Assembly: GCA_033283175.1 (NCBI GenBank)
Contig: JAWMQM010000001.1
Location: forward strand, 992,001 to 1,056,000
Direction of reading: 5' to 3'
DNA: 64,000 bases
Source: Pseudomaricurvus sp033283175
GTDB lineage: Bacteria; Pseudomonadota; Gammaproteobacteria; Pseudomonadales; Cellvibrionaceae
Shown here: piece after piece, positions 33,237-41,675 of the stretch
How the letters are laid out: each line of letters starts with the position of its first letter
Numbering within the stretch: the stretch's first letter is position 1
Translations under genes and position numbers: made by a program
The notes under the pieces: model-generated
Seen by the model: only the letters and a program-made list of their open reading frames with translations
What the model was told of the DNA's origin: nothing
Databases searched by the model: none

Positions 33237-33474
33237 CGGCGGCGCCCCATAGCCCACCAGTTACCCGCCAGTACCAGTGCCAGTCCGGCAAACGCCGACA
33301 GGCTCCACTGGTAGCCTTCGAAGATCGAAGAGAGGGTGAGGGCGATAATCGGCACCAGCATACGCATGTAGGCAGCCTTGTCCGGACCCAGCACCGTGAT
33401 CAGGCGCAGGTAGCCGGCGAAGGTAAGAATGGAGCCGAACACCACCAGGTAACCCAGCGACAGCAGGTACGAGG
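33237..33474 (-). pseudogene. Duplicated 3' fragment of the EamA transporter gene
   Basis: A 238-bp segment repeats 33670-33907 with only about two or three base changes at an offset of 433. It encodes the last 80 or so residues of the intact EamA gene (from SYLLSLGYL to NWWAMGRRRAP) but continues into unrelated sequence and lacks the first half. It is flanked on both sides by GTAGGAGC half-repeats. A hybrid open frame through it (33116-33724) has no plausible start and is not a gene. Confidence 0.85.
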
Positions 33475-33485
33475 ACCTTGGTACC

Positions 33486-33589
33486 GTAGGAGCGCGGTCC
33501 CCCGCGCGAGCTTTTCCTCGTTTCGGTGTGTTCAACAAACATTTTTGCCGGGCGGAGAGTAAAGATCGCGCGGGGGACCGCGCTCCTAC
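33486..33589. repeat. Palindromic repeat pair, family B (GTAGGAGCGCGG type)
   Basis: The left arm 33486-33509 reads GTAGGAGCGCGGTCCCCC and onward; the right arm 33566-33589 is its exact reverse complement, with 56 bases between. Related elements lie at 44683-44754 and 51035-51152. Here the element sits between the two copies of the EamA 3' end. Confidence 0.85.
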
Positions 33590-33659
33590 AGTGCCATCTC
33601 CACTCGAGCGGAGAGTGGCGTTCAGGCATGACGTGGTTGCCGGCTGGGGCGATGGGCGT

Positions 33660-34538
33660 TCAGGGCGCGCGGCGGCGCCCCATAGCCCACCAGTTACCCG
33701 CCAGTACCAGTGCCAGCCCGGCAAACGCCGACAGGCTCCACTGGTAGCCTTCGAAGATCGAAGAGAGGGTGAGGGCGATAATCGGCACCAGCATACTCAT
33801 GTAGGCAGCCTTGTCCGGACCCAGCACCGTGATCAGGCGCAGGTAGCCGGCGAAGGTAAGAATGGAGCCGAACACCACCAGGTAACCCAGCGACAGCAGG
33901 TACGAGGGGCGGGTATCGAAGGTGAAAGGCACCCCCAGCAGCAGCGCAATGATCAGCACGGTCAGCGTGCCGTAGAGCATGCCCCAGGCGTTGATGGCCA
34001 TCACCGAGCGACCACCGGAGGTGTTGTGGGCCGCCGTGATGTTGCCCAGCGACGCCATCAGGGTGGAGAGCAGCGCCCAACCCAGCCCTACCGCCACCGG
34101 TCCGCTCCAGCTGACGCCCTGCAGTTCGTGGCTGAACAGCAGGGCCACACCGGCAATACCCGCCACCCCGCCCTGCAGCACTTCCGCTTTGATGGGCATC
34201 TGCAGCCACAGACGGGCATTGAAAGCGTTAAGAAAGACGATGGTGGCAAAGGTGGCAGCAATCAGGCCGCTGGTGACGTGCTGTGCCGCCAGGTAGAGAA
34301 TCCAGTAGTTGAGGCCAAACAGGAAACTGCCCTGCAGCAGCATGAAGGCGTGCTGCCGTGGCGTCAGTTTGAGGGGAATGCGCCGCAGCAGGCACCAGAC
34401 AAACAGTAGCGCAGAGGCCGACCCGAAACGGTAGATCACAGAAACCAGTGGGTCCACCACCCCCAGCTGGAAGGTGATCGCCAGCCAGGTGGAACCCCAG
34501 ACCAGGGCAACACCGAGATAGAGCAGCAGGGTCGGCAT
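33660..34538 (-). CDS. EamA/DMT-family transporter
   Basis: A 292-residue drug/metabolite-type exporter with ten predicted transmembrane helices in two EamA repeats. WGSTWLAITFQLGVVDPLV in the first repeat and FEGYQWSLSAFAGLALVLAG near the end are family landmarks. The substrate is unknown (amino acids, nucleosides or other metabolites are common). Its final 238 bp are duplicated downstream. The following gap to 34570 holds only the start region. Confidence 0.9.
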   Translation of the reverse strand: MPTLLLYLGVALVWGSTWLAITFQLGVVDPLVSVIYRFGSASALLFVWCLLRRIPLKLTPRQHAFMLLQGSFLFGLNYWILYLAAQHVTSGLIAATFATIVFLNAFNARLWLQMPIKAEVLQGGVAGIAGVALLFSHELQGVSWSGPVAVGLGWALLSTLMASLGNITAAHNTSGGRSVMAINAWGMLYGTLTVLIIALLLGVPFTFDTRPSYLLSLGYLVVFGSILTFAGYLRLITVLGPDKAAYMSMLVPIIALTLSSIFEGYQWSLSAFAGLALVLAGNWWAMGRRRAP

Positions 34539-34569
34539 GAATGATTACTCCGCGGCTCCCATGGCCGCC

Positions 34570-34797
34570 TCAGCCGACACTGTCAGCTTGTTGCAGGTAG
34601 CGTTGGCGCAGCAGCTGGTAGTTGCCACTGTCCGACAGCGCGTGACTGTCGGCGGCTGGCGGTAGTGAAGGGTGTTGCTGTTGCAGCGGCGCTGCAACAC
34701 CAGCACCAGACTCACGACACCAGCCCCGCGGGGCGACCAGGACGATGCCAAAAGCAAACAGCAGTGTGCGCCGGCTACAGGCGGGTTGAATCTTCAT
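34570..34797 (-). CDS. Possible small exported peptide
   Basis: A 75-residue frame with an N-terminal SRRTLLFAFGIVLVA stretch that could be a Sec or weak Tat signal, followed by a short polar Gln/Ser-rich segment. It contains a perfect GTTGCAGC-GGC-GCTGCAAC dyad (34680-34698). It lies between the PQQ dehydrogenase operon and the EamA gene on the same strand. No family recognised, so it may be non-coding. Confidence 0.35.
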   Translation of the reverse strand: MKIQPACSRRTLLFAFGIVLVAPRGWCRESGAGVAAPLQQQHPSLPPAADSHALSDSGNYQLLRQRYLQQADSVG

Positions 34798-34894
34798 GCT
34801 GTCAAAAATCCTGTGGAGAAAGCGCTGCAGTGTAGCCGAGGCAGACGGTGTTGTACCAACCAGGCCCGTCCGCGCCGGGCCCGTTGGACGGGTT

Positions 34895-37051
34895 TCAGGT
34901 ACCGGTGGAGATCACCGGTGCGGCATCACCGGCAGCAGGCGAGCTTTTGCCAGTCTTGAGTGCCTCCAGCTCCGCAGGCGCCTGCATGGCACGCAGGCGC
35001 AGATAGTGGCGTATATCTTCCAGCGCCGCATCCTCGATCCACGGTGTAGGCGGCATGCCCCGCGGCTTGAGAACGCCCTCCTTCACCACGGCCTTGAAGC
35101 CTTCGGGGCTGAGAATCATGGGCGAGAAGCGCAGGTCCGGTGCCGCGCCGCCACCGATGGCGTTCATACCGTGGCACACCAGACAGGCGTTGCCGGCAAA
35201 GGCCATGGCGCCGCTCATCACCCGCTCTTTCTCAGGGACAAAATCCGGGTCCTGCAACGGCAGCTGATCCGGCATAACAAACTGCGGACGTTTGGCCGCG
35301 CCATTGAGCGCAAAGGTGAGCAGTCGCCGCGGCAGGGCGTAGTCGGTGCGCAAGGCAGCGTTGCCACTGGCCATGATACCGCCGCCCTGGGAACCGTTGC
35401 CGGTCAGCACACTGATGTACTGCTTGCCATTCACACTGTAGGCGATGGGTGCGCCCACCACCGGCGCTACGGTTTTGAAGGACCACACCTCTTCACCCGT
35501 GCGGGCATTGTAGGCCACCAGATAGCCGTCCATGCGCCCCTGGAATACCAGATCACCGGCCGTCGCCAGTACGCCACCGGGCCAGACTCCGGGCAGCTCC
35601 AGCGACCAGGCTTCGGTCTGGGTAGCCGGGTTCCAGGCGCGCAGGAAACTGCGGCGGCTGCCGGGCAATTCCGCATCGGGGATCATGGTGACGCCCATAC
35701 CGGCGCTGATAGCCGGCATGTTGGGGTCCGCCGGGCCAATCAGGGCTCCCATCTCAATAAGCGGGATATAGACCAGGCCGGTGCTCTGGCTGAAGGCCTG
35801 CGGCAACCAGCTGTGGGCACCTTGCGGGCCGGGCCAGAGCTCGAACAGGCCCGGCTTGTCCTGATAGCGGATGCCGGGGTTCTCCACCGGACGACCGCTG
35901 TCGGGATCGATCTTCTCCGCCCAGGTAACCCTGGCGATCTTCTCCGCCGAGATAAATTCGCCAGTTGCAGCATCCAGCACGTAGAAGAAGCCGTTCTTGG
36001 GCGCGTGCATGATCACCTTGCGCGGCTGGCCGTCGAGGGTGATGTGACCGATGGTCATATCCTGCACGGCGGTACAGTCCCACTGCTCGGCGGGACAGAC
36101 CTGATAGTGCCAGACGTACTCGCCGGTATCGGCCTTTACCGCCACGATGGAAGCGAGGAACAGGTTATCGCCGCCACCGGGGCTGCGCATCTGGTGGTTG
36201 TAAGGGAAGCCGTTACCCACCCCCAGGTAGATCAGGTCCAAATCCTGGTCGTAGCTGAAGGCGTTCCAGGCGGTGCCACCGCCACCCTTGCCGTACCAGT
36301 CACCCTTCCAGGTAGGCTGCATCACCTCCTCGGCCTTGTTAGCCGGAGGCTCGGCAGGGTTGCCGGGGGTGGTGTAGAAGCGCCACAGCTGTTCGCCGGT
36401 CATGGCATCGTAGGCGGTGACGTAGCCGCGGATCGGGCTGATGTCGGCGCCGCCATGACCGATGATCACCTTGCCGTCGAAGACCCGCGGTGCACCGTTG
36501 CTGTTGCGCAACTCGTTCAGTTCAAACTGGCGCTGCTCCCACAGTGGCTGGCCGCTGCTGTCATCCAGCGCGATCACCCGGCCATCGGTGGTGGCGAGAA
36601 ACACACGGTTGTTCCACCAGGCGATGCCCTTGTTGCCCCAGCTCATGTGCAGCGGACTCTGGGCGATGTCACGCACCCTGGCGTCGTACTCCCACAGCAG
36701 TTCGCCCGTGGCAGCATTGAAAGCGCGAATAAAACTGTTGCCGGTGGTGGTAAACAGCTTGTCGCCACCCTTCACCGGACTGGAGACGGAAAACCCCGGT
36801 TCCAGGTCGTAGTACCAGGCCAGGTCCAGCTGGTCGATGTTGTCCAGCGACACCTGCTCCAGCTCGCTGTAGTGCTGCTCGCGACCGTCGCCTCCATAGT
36901 TCGGCCAGTCTGTATCAGGCAGGGCTACGGCACTCGCCGGAGCGGCTGCCGCGGGTTTGTCAGCCGCGGTAGCAGTGTCCGGGGTCTCCTGCTGGCAGCC
37001 GGCCAGGGTAAGCAGCGCCGACAGCGCCAGAAAAGGCAGTTTTTTCATCAC
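34895..37051 (-). CDS. PQQ-dependent quinohemoprotein alcohol dehydrogenase, lipoprotein
   Basis: A 718-residue protein with a lipobox (LLTLAGC, Cys18), an eight-bladed PQQ beta-propeller (about 45-590) and a C-terminal cytochrome c domain (CLVCHG: Cys623, Cys626, His627; Met666 in RGMPPTPW is a candidate axial ligand). RSPGGGDNLFLASIVAVKADTGEYVWHYQ is the typical region bearing the catalytic Asp. The vicinal Cys-Cys usual in this family is absent; the equivalent stretch reads about SWGNKGIAWWNN. It oxidises an alcohol or aldehyde in the periplasm and is the last gene of the molybdoenzyme operon. Confidence 0.92.
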   Translation of the reverse strand: MMKKLPFLALSALLTLAGCQQETPDTATAADKPAAAAPASAVALPDTDWPNYGGDGREQHYSELEQVSLDNIDQLDLAWYYDLEPGFSVSSPVKGGDKLFTTTGNSFIRAFNAATGELLWEYDARVRDIAQSPLHMSWGNKGIAWWNNRVFLATTDGRVIALDDSSGQPLWEQRQFELNELRNSNGAPRVFDGKVIIGHGGADISPIRGYVTAYDAMTGEQLWRFYTTPGNPAEPPANKAEEVMQPTWKGDWYGKGGGGTAWNAFSYDQDLDLIYLGVGNGFPYNHQMRSPGGGDNLFLASIVAVKADTGEYVWHYQVCPAEQWDCTAVQDMTIGHITLDGQPRKVIMHAPKNGFFYVLDAATGEFISAEKIARVTWAEKIDPDSGRPVENPGIRYQDKPGLFELWPGPQGAHSWLPQAFSQSTGLVYIPLIEMGALIGPADPNMPAISAGMGVTMIPDAELPGSRRSFLRAWNPATQTEAWSLELPGVWPGGVLATAGDLVFQGRMDGYLVAYNARTGEEVWSFKTVAPVVGAPIAYSVNGKQYISVLTGNGSQGGGIMASGNAALRTDYALPRRLLTFALNGAAKRPQFVMPDQLPLQDPDFVPEKERVMSGAMAFAGNACLVCHGMNAIGGGAAPDLRFSPMILSPEGFKAVVKEGVLKPRGMPPTPWIEDAALEDIRHYLRLRAMQAPAELEALKTGKSSPAAGDAAPVISTGT

Positions 37052-37099
37052 AGGGAGTCCCCCGGCAGATAGTTATTGTTGTTGTGTCTGTTGCTGTTG

Positions 37100-37525
37100 T
37101 TATTGCTGTTGCTCCGCCACCAGCCGCTGGCCGGTGACATCGGAGGTACCGAAAAATCCCATCTTGCAGCGACCGCTTAGCTGGTCGCCTTCAACCTGCA
37201 AATGGTATTTGAGGGTAATGCGAATCGGCTTGCGCACCGGCACCGAAAAGATGAGCTGGTTGCCCTGCACCTCTCCGGTGAAGTCCGTGCGCCCCTCGTC
37301 ACTGCTGAGATAACCGCTGAGCGCCTCGCCCTGCACCTCGAAATGCCCCAGCATCTCCCTGGGGTCACCAGGCGCGTGCAACACCAGTTGCCAGTCACCG
37401 GCGACAGCCGCCGATGTATGAGCCACAGCCGTAGGGTCATGAGCCACTTCCGCTTGCGCCAGCGACCAGGCCGCGGCCGCCAGTGCCAGACCGATAAGTA
37501 CCGGCAACAGGCGGCGGCCAATCAT
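37100..37525 (-). CDS. Small exported protein, free copy of the molybdoenzyme C-terminal domain
   Basis: A 141-residue protein from ATG 37525 (AAGGAG at complement of 37535-37540). Signal peptide about 1-25, ending SLAQA. Residues about 43-136 align end to end with residues 817-910 of the adjacent molybdopterin subunit: GDW, LSGYLSS, FTG, ITLKY, KMG and TGQRL/TGERL recur in order. The domain looks all-beta. It lies between the molybdopterin subunit and the PQQ dehydrogenase on the same strand. No established function is known to me. Confidence 0.85.
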   Translation of the reverse strand: MIGRRLLPVLIGLALAAAAWSLAQAEVAHDPTAVAHTSAAVAGDWQLVLHAPGDPREMLGHFEVQGEALSGYLSSDEGRTDFTGEVQGNQLIFSVPVRKPIRITLKYHLQVEGDQLSGRCKMGFFGTSDVTGQRLVAEQQQ

Positions 37526-37594
37526 TTTGCAGCACTCCTTCGCCATCACCTGAAGCCCGCTACACCGGCTTGCACCGAAGACCGGTGTTCACGG

Positions 37595-40327
37595 TCAGAG
37601 ACGCTCGCCGGTGAGTTTGGCGGAGCCGAAGATGCCCATCTTGCACTTGCCGGTGATCTTGTCGCCGTCGATCAGCAGGTTGTACTTGAGGGTGATCTTC
37701 ATGGGCTTGGTGACCTTGAGGTCGAACACCAGGTTGTTGCCATTGACCACGCTGCCGGTGAATTCCATCTGCCCTTCCGGACTGCTCAGGTAACCGCTCA
37801 GGTTGTCGCCGCTGGTTTCGAAGTGGCCCTGCATCTCCTGCGGACCCATGGGTGTGGAGAGGATCATTTTCCAGTCACCGTCGATTACCACCGGTCCGGC
37901 AGCTTCGGCATCCGCAGCGGGAGCCGGCTCAGCCACAGCCGCAGGCGTCACCGGCGCCACAGCAACCGGCGCTGCCACCTTGGGCGGCGTCAGGTCGCGA
38001 CCTTCCATCACACTCAGCAGCTTGGCCGGCGTCAGCGGCAGATTCACCTCCACCTCGCCAAAGGGGGCCAGGGCGTCGGCAATGGCATTCACCAGCGTCG
38101 GCGCACCGATAATGGCGCCGCCCTCGCCCACACCGCGCATGCCACCCACCGACTGCGACGGGGTGTTGGCGTGCACGAATTCGAAGGTGGGGATGTCGGA
38201 GATGGCCGGCATCATGTAGTCCTTGTAGGTGGCGGCGGTGGGGTTGCCGCGCTCGTCAAAGCCCACCTCTTCCAGCAGCACCATGCCGATGGCCTGTGCC
38301 AGGCCGCCGGAGACCTGTCCCTCCACCACTGCCGGATTGAGCGGTGTGCCGCAATCCTCAGAGGAGATCCAGCGCAGAATCTTCACAAAGCCGGTATCCC
38401 GATCCACTTCCACCACACAGGCGTTAGCGGCACTGGCGAAGGTCATGGGTGGCGGCTGGTAGCGGTGCTGGGCCTCGAGACCGGACTCCATACCCGGCGG
38501 CAGGCGATCCGGCTCGCCGTAGGCGATGTTGGCCAGCTCCGCCAGGGAGATGGACTTGTCCGGGTGGCCCGCCACACTGATCCTGCCGTCGTCGATAACA
38601 ATGGCGGCGGCTTCCGCCTGCAGCAGGTGGGCGGCCAGGGTGCGCACTTTCTCCGCCAGTTTGTCGGCGGCGAGAATGGCGGCGCCACCGGCGATCACGC
38701 CCTGACGGCTGCCGGCGGCACCGGGGGAGAAGCCGCCGCGGGAGCTGTCGCCCTCGAACACCGACACATCCTCGTAGGCGACACCGAGACGGTCGGCAAA
38801 GATCTGCGCCATGGTGGTCTGGGTGCCGTGACCCTGGGAGTGGGTACTCATGGTGGCGGTCACCTTGCCGGTGGGCTCGATGCGCACCTGCGCCAGCTCA
38901 CCGGTCATGATGGGCATGGCACCGGCGGCGCCGGTGGGTTCGATGTAGGTGGCAAAACCCAGCCCCAGGTAGCGGCCCTGTTCACGGGCCTCAGCCTGCT
39001 CGCGACGAAACGCAGACACATCAAAGTAGCCCAGCAACTTCTCCAGACACTCAGCCGGCGTCACATCCTCCAGCGGGATCTGCATGCAGGACATCGCCGG
39101 TTGCTCGCTGAGCGTCACCAGATTGTTACGACGGATATCGATGGGGTCGATCCCAAGGCGGCGCGCCGCCACATCCAACGCGGTCTCCCGGGCCAGCGAC
39201 TCCATGGCCCAGGGACCGCGATAGGCGGCGTAACCTACGGTGTTGGTATACCAGCCGCGGGTGAGGAAGCCGTAGGCCGGCATTTTGTAAGCCGCCCACA
39301 TAAACATGTGTACGGCAATGTTGCACTCGGACAGCTGCGGGAAGGCACCGTTGTTGCAGCTGTAATCACCGTGGGAAGCCAACAGCTTGCCGTCGTTATC
39401 GAGGCCAATCTGCAGGGTCATCTCCTGCTCGCGGGCCTGATTGGCGCCAATCAGGTTTTCGTAGCGGTCCTCAATCCACTTCAGCGGACGACGGAACTTG
39501 AGCGCCGCCAGGATCACCGCCACCTCTTCCTTCCAGGGGTGGTTCTTGAGACCGAATGCCCCACCTACGTCCTTGGCGATGACACGGATGGCCATGTCAG
39601 GCTTACCCAGCGCCAGCGATGTCCAGCGCTCGACCGCGTGCGGGCTCTGGCAGGTGATGTAGAGGGTCAACTCTTTAGGGCCTTCAGGATCGGCCAGAAT
39701 GCCACGGGTCTCCATGGGAGACTGGGAGATGCGCTGGTGCACCACCTTATGGGTCAGGCGCAGGGGCGCGGCCTGTAACAGCGCTTCAAGATCTTCGTCG
39801 ATCTCCTCTTCACCCATCTGCGCGGAGATATTGTCTTCTGTGCCAGGGTGCACCGGAGCGCCGTGACGGGCGTCGTCGATGGTGACCAACGGGGTCTCTT
39901 CGGCGTACTCCACTTCCACCAGTGAGGCGGCGTCTTCGGCGATGGCGCGACTGTCGGCGATCACCATCACCACCGGCTCACCCACGTAGGCGACCCGACC
40001 ATCCGCCAGCGGCGTGGTTTTCACATCCGGCGGCGACAGGAAGAAGGCCAGCATGGTGACATCGAATTCCGCCAGGTCCTGCTGGGTGTAGATGGCGTGC
40101 ACACCCGGCACGTCGCGGGCGTAATCGCTGCTGATGGAGATGATGTTGGCGCGGGCTACCGGGCTGCGGGTAAAAGCCACGTGCAGCTGGCCGGGCACGG
40201 AGACATCGTCCACAAACTGGCCATGACCGGTGAGCAGGCGCGGGTCCTCCTTGCGGTGCACCCGCTGGCCGATGTATTTGCCGGTGAGGATGCCGGCGCT
40301 GCGATCGCCGGGAGAGTTCATGGTCAT
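37595..40327 (-). CDS. Molybdenum hydroxylase large subunit with extra C-terminal domain
   Basis: A 910-residue xanthine-oxidase/CoxL-family molybdopterin-cytosine-dinucleotide subunit. VGGAFG (about 254-259), AYRGPW (368-373) and the catalytic Glu735 in GVGEGG are present. AYRGPW is not the AYXCSFR of carbon monoxide dehydrogenase, so a CODH call is not supported. The family body ends near 775; a Pro/Ala-rich linker (about 777-814) then leads to an additional beta-rich domain (815-910) shared with the free protein at 37100. Start overlaps the 2Fe-2S gene stop by ATGA. Substrate is likely a heterocycle or aldehyde. Confidence 0.94.
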   Translation of the reverse strand: MTMNSPGDRSAGILTGKYIGQRVHRKEDPRLLTGHGQFVDDVSVPGQLHVAFTRSPVARANIISISSDYARDVPGVHAIYTQQDLAEFDVTMLAFFLSPPDVKTTPLADGRVAYVGEPVVMVIADSRAIAEDAASLVEVEYAEETPLVTIDDARHGAPVHPGTEDNISAQMGEEEIDEDLEALLQAAPLRLTHKVVHQRISQSPMETRGILADPEGPKELTLYITCQSPHAVERWTSLALGKPDMAIRVIAKDVGGAFGLKNHPWKEEVAVILAALKFRRPLKWIEDRYENLIGANQAREQEMTLQIGLDNDGKLLASHGDYSCNNGAFPQLSECNIAVHMFMWAAYKMPAYGFLTRGWYTNTVGYAAYRGPWAMESLARETALDVAARRLGIDPIDIRRNNLVTLSEQPAMSCMQIPLEDVTPAECLEKLLGYFDVSAFRREQAEAREQGRYLGLGFATYIEPTGAAGAMPIMTGELAQVRIEPTGKVTATMSTHSQGHGTQTTMAQIFADRLGVAYEDVSVFEGDSSRGGFSPGAAGSRQGVIAGGAAILAADKLAEKVRTLAAHLLQAEAAAIVIDDGRISVAGHPDKSISLAELANIAYGEPDRLPPGMESGLEAQHRYQPPPMTFASAANACVVEVDRDTGFVKILRWISSEDCGTPLNPAVVEGQVSGGLAQAIGMVLLEEVGFDERGNPTAATYKDYMMPAISDIPTFEFVHANTPSQSVGGMRGVGEGGAIIGAPTLVNAIADALAPFGEVEVNLPLTPAKLLSVMEGRDLTPPKVAAPVAVAPVTPAAVAEPAPAADAEAAGPVVIDGDWKMILSTPMGPQEMQGHFETSGDNLSGYLSSPEGQMEFTGSVVNGNNLVFDLKVTKPMKITLKYNLLIDGDKITGKCKMGIFGSAKLTGERL

Positions 40328-40809
40328 GCTTCATCCCCCATCGCATTGTAGGCCAGCCGCGCGGCGCTGCGACGAATGCCCTGATAGCCGGTGCAGCGGC
40401 AGATGTGGCCGGACATGGCGCCCTCCAGCTGCTCCTTGCTGCACTGCTTGCCCTCGCCGGTGAGCGAGGCCAGGGTCATCACCACGCCGGGGGTGCAGAA
40501 ACCGCACTGCAGGGCGTGCTCTTCCATCAGCACCTGCTGCACCGGGTGCAGGGTGCCATCCTCGGCCGCCAGCCCTTCGGCGGTAACGACAGTGGCGCCA
40601 TTGGCCTGTACCGCCAGCATCAGGCAGCTGCGCACGGCACGGCCGTCCACGGTGACAGTACAGGCGCCGCAAACGCCGTGTTCGCACCCCAGGTGCACGC
40701 CGGTAAAGCCGCTATCGTCACGCAGGAAATCCGCCAGCGAGGTGCGCGCTTCCACGTCACCGCTGTACTGACGGCCGTTAATGGTCAGTTCAATCTTGTG
40801 GTTGCTCAT
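40324..40809 (-). CDS. Molybdenum hydroxylase 2Fe-2S subunit
   Basis: A 161-residue CoxS/XdhC-type small subunit. The plant-ferredoxin 2Fe-2S cluster ligands are Cys42, Cys47, Cys50 and Cys62 (GCEHGVCGACTV...SCL); the second cluster is bound by CGFCTPG and CRCTGY in the C-terminal helical domain. It passes electrons from the molybdenum centre to the FAD subunit. It overlaps the genes on both sides by four bases (40324-40327 and 40806-40809). Confidence 0.97.
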   Translation of the reverse strand: MSNHKIELTINGRQYSGDVEARTSLADFLRDDSGFTGVHLGCEHGVCGACTVTVDGRAVRSCLMLAVQANGATVVTAEGLAAEDGTLHPVQQVLMEEHALQCGFCTPGVVMTLASLTGEGKQCSKEQLEGAMSGHICRCTGYQGIRRSAARLAYNAMGDEA

Positions 40810-41675
40810 GCAGCCTCCCCTTGTGCAGCCAGTTCGCGCAGGGCGCGGGCCAGCAGGCGGGCACCCACGGTGCGGCGGTACTCGGCACTGGTGCGCTTGT
40901 CGTCAAACGGTGATGTCTCGGCCACGGCGGCGTCGGCTACCGCCTGCGGGTCGATCTCCGCCAGGCTTTTGCCCACCAGCAGCTGCTCGGCGGCAGCGGC
41001 TTTCAGTGGCGTGGGCCCCATGGCCATCCAGGCGATACCGGCGCGGCTGATCTTGCCGGCCTCCAGCGCCAGCGCGCCCACCACCCCCACCAGGGCAAAA
41101 TCACCGGGGCGCTGCGCCAGCTCGGTAAACAGGGGCAGATGGCCGGCGGGCCAGGCAGGGAAGGTGATGCCGGTAACCAGTTCATCCGGCTCCAGCACGG
41201 TCATAAACGGACCCAGGTAAAACTCGGCGGCAGGCACCTGACGGCTGCCGCGCACGGAACTGATGTCAATGGTCGCCCCCAGCGCCACGGCGCAGGCGGG
41301 CAGTTCCGCCGCCGGCTCGCCGAGAGCGATGGAGCCGCCGACGGTGCCGCGATTGCGGGTCTGGTGGTGGCCCACATGACGCACCGCTTGCACCAGCGTC
41401 GGCAGCTGTTCAGCCAGCAGCTCACTCTCCAGCACCTCGTACTGACGGGTGGCCGGGCCGATGCGGATGCCACCCTCCACCGCACTGATGCCCTTCATCC
41501 CGGCCGTGTTGTTGATATCCACCAGAATGAATGGCTGGCTCATGCGCAGGTTGAGCAGCGGCATGAGAGTCTGGCCACCGGCGATCACCGTGGCACCACC
41601 GCCGGCCTCGCTGAGCAACTGGCAGGCCTCGGCAATGGTGGCCGGCGCGTAGTAATCAAATGGAGCCGGCTTCAT
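40806..41675 (-). CDS. Molybdenum hydroxylase FAD subunit
   Basis: A 289-residue CoxM-type protein. GGATVIAGGQTLMPLLNLRM (about 26-45) and NRGTVGGSIALGEPAAELP (about 108-126) are the two FAD pyrophosphate-binding motifs. The C-terminal half has the expected CODH flavoprotein C-terminal fold. The start shares one base with the CoxG-like stop (TGATG) and the end overlaps the 2Fe-2S gene, so the four subunit genes are translationally coupled. Confidence 0.96.
   Translation of the reverse strand: MKPAPFDYYAPATIAEACQLLSEAGGGATVIAGGQTLMPLLNLRMSQPFILVDINNTAGMKGISAVEGGIRIGPATRQYEVLESELLAEQLPTLVQAVRHVGHHQTRNRGTVGGSIALGEPAAELPACAVALGATIDISSVRGSRQVPAAEFYLGPFMTVLEPDELVTGITFPAWPAGHLPLFTELAQRPGDFALVGVVGALALEAGKISRAGIAWMAMGPTPLKAAAAEQLLVGKSLAEIDPQAVADAAVAETSPFDDKRTSAEYRRTVGARLLARALRELAAQGEAA

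Noticed and set aside
33116..33724. 202-codon hybrid frame across the duplicated EamA end
   Set aside because: It starts inside the intact EamA gene's 3' end in another frame, crosses the palindromic repeat and has no plausible N-terminus; treated as a duplicated fragment.
34796..37072. 758-codon open frame antisense to the PQQ dehydrogenase
   Set aside because: Shadow frame; no ribosome site and no recognisable protein family.
37202..39778. 858-codon open frame antisense to the molybdopterin subunit
   Set aside because: Shadow frame of a GC-rich gene; the product is Gly/His-rich without any domain, while the other strand has full catalytic motifs.
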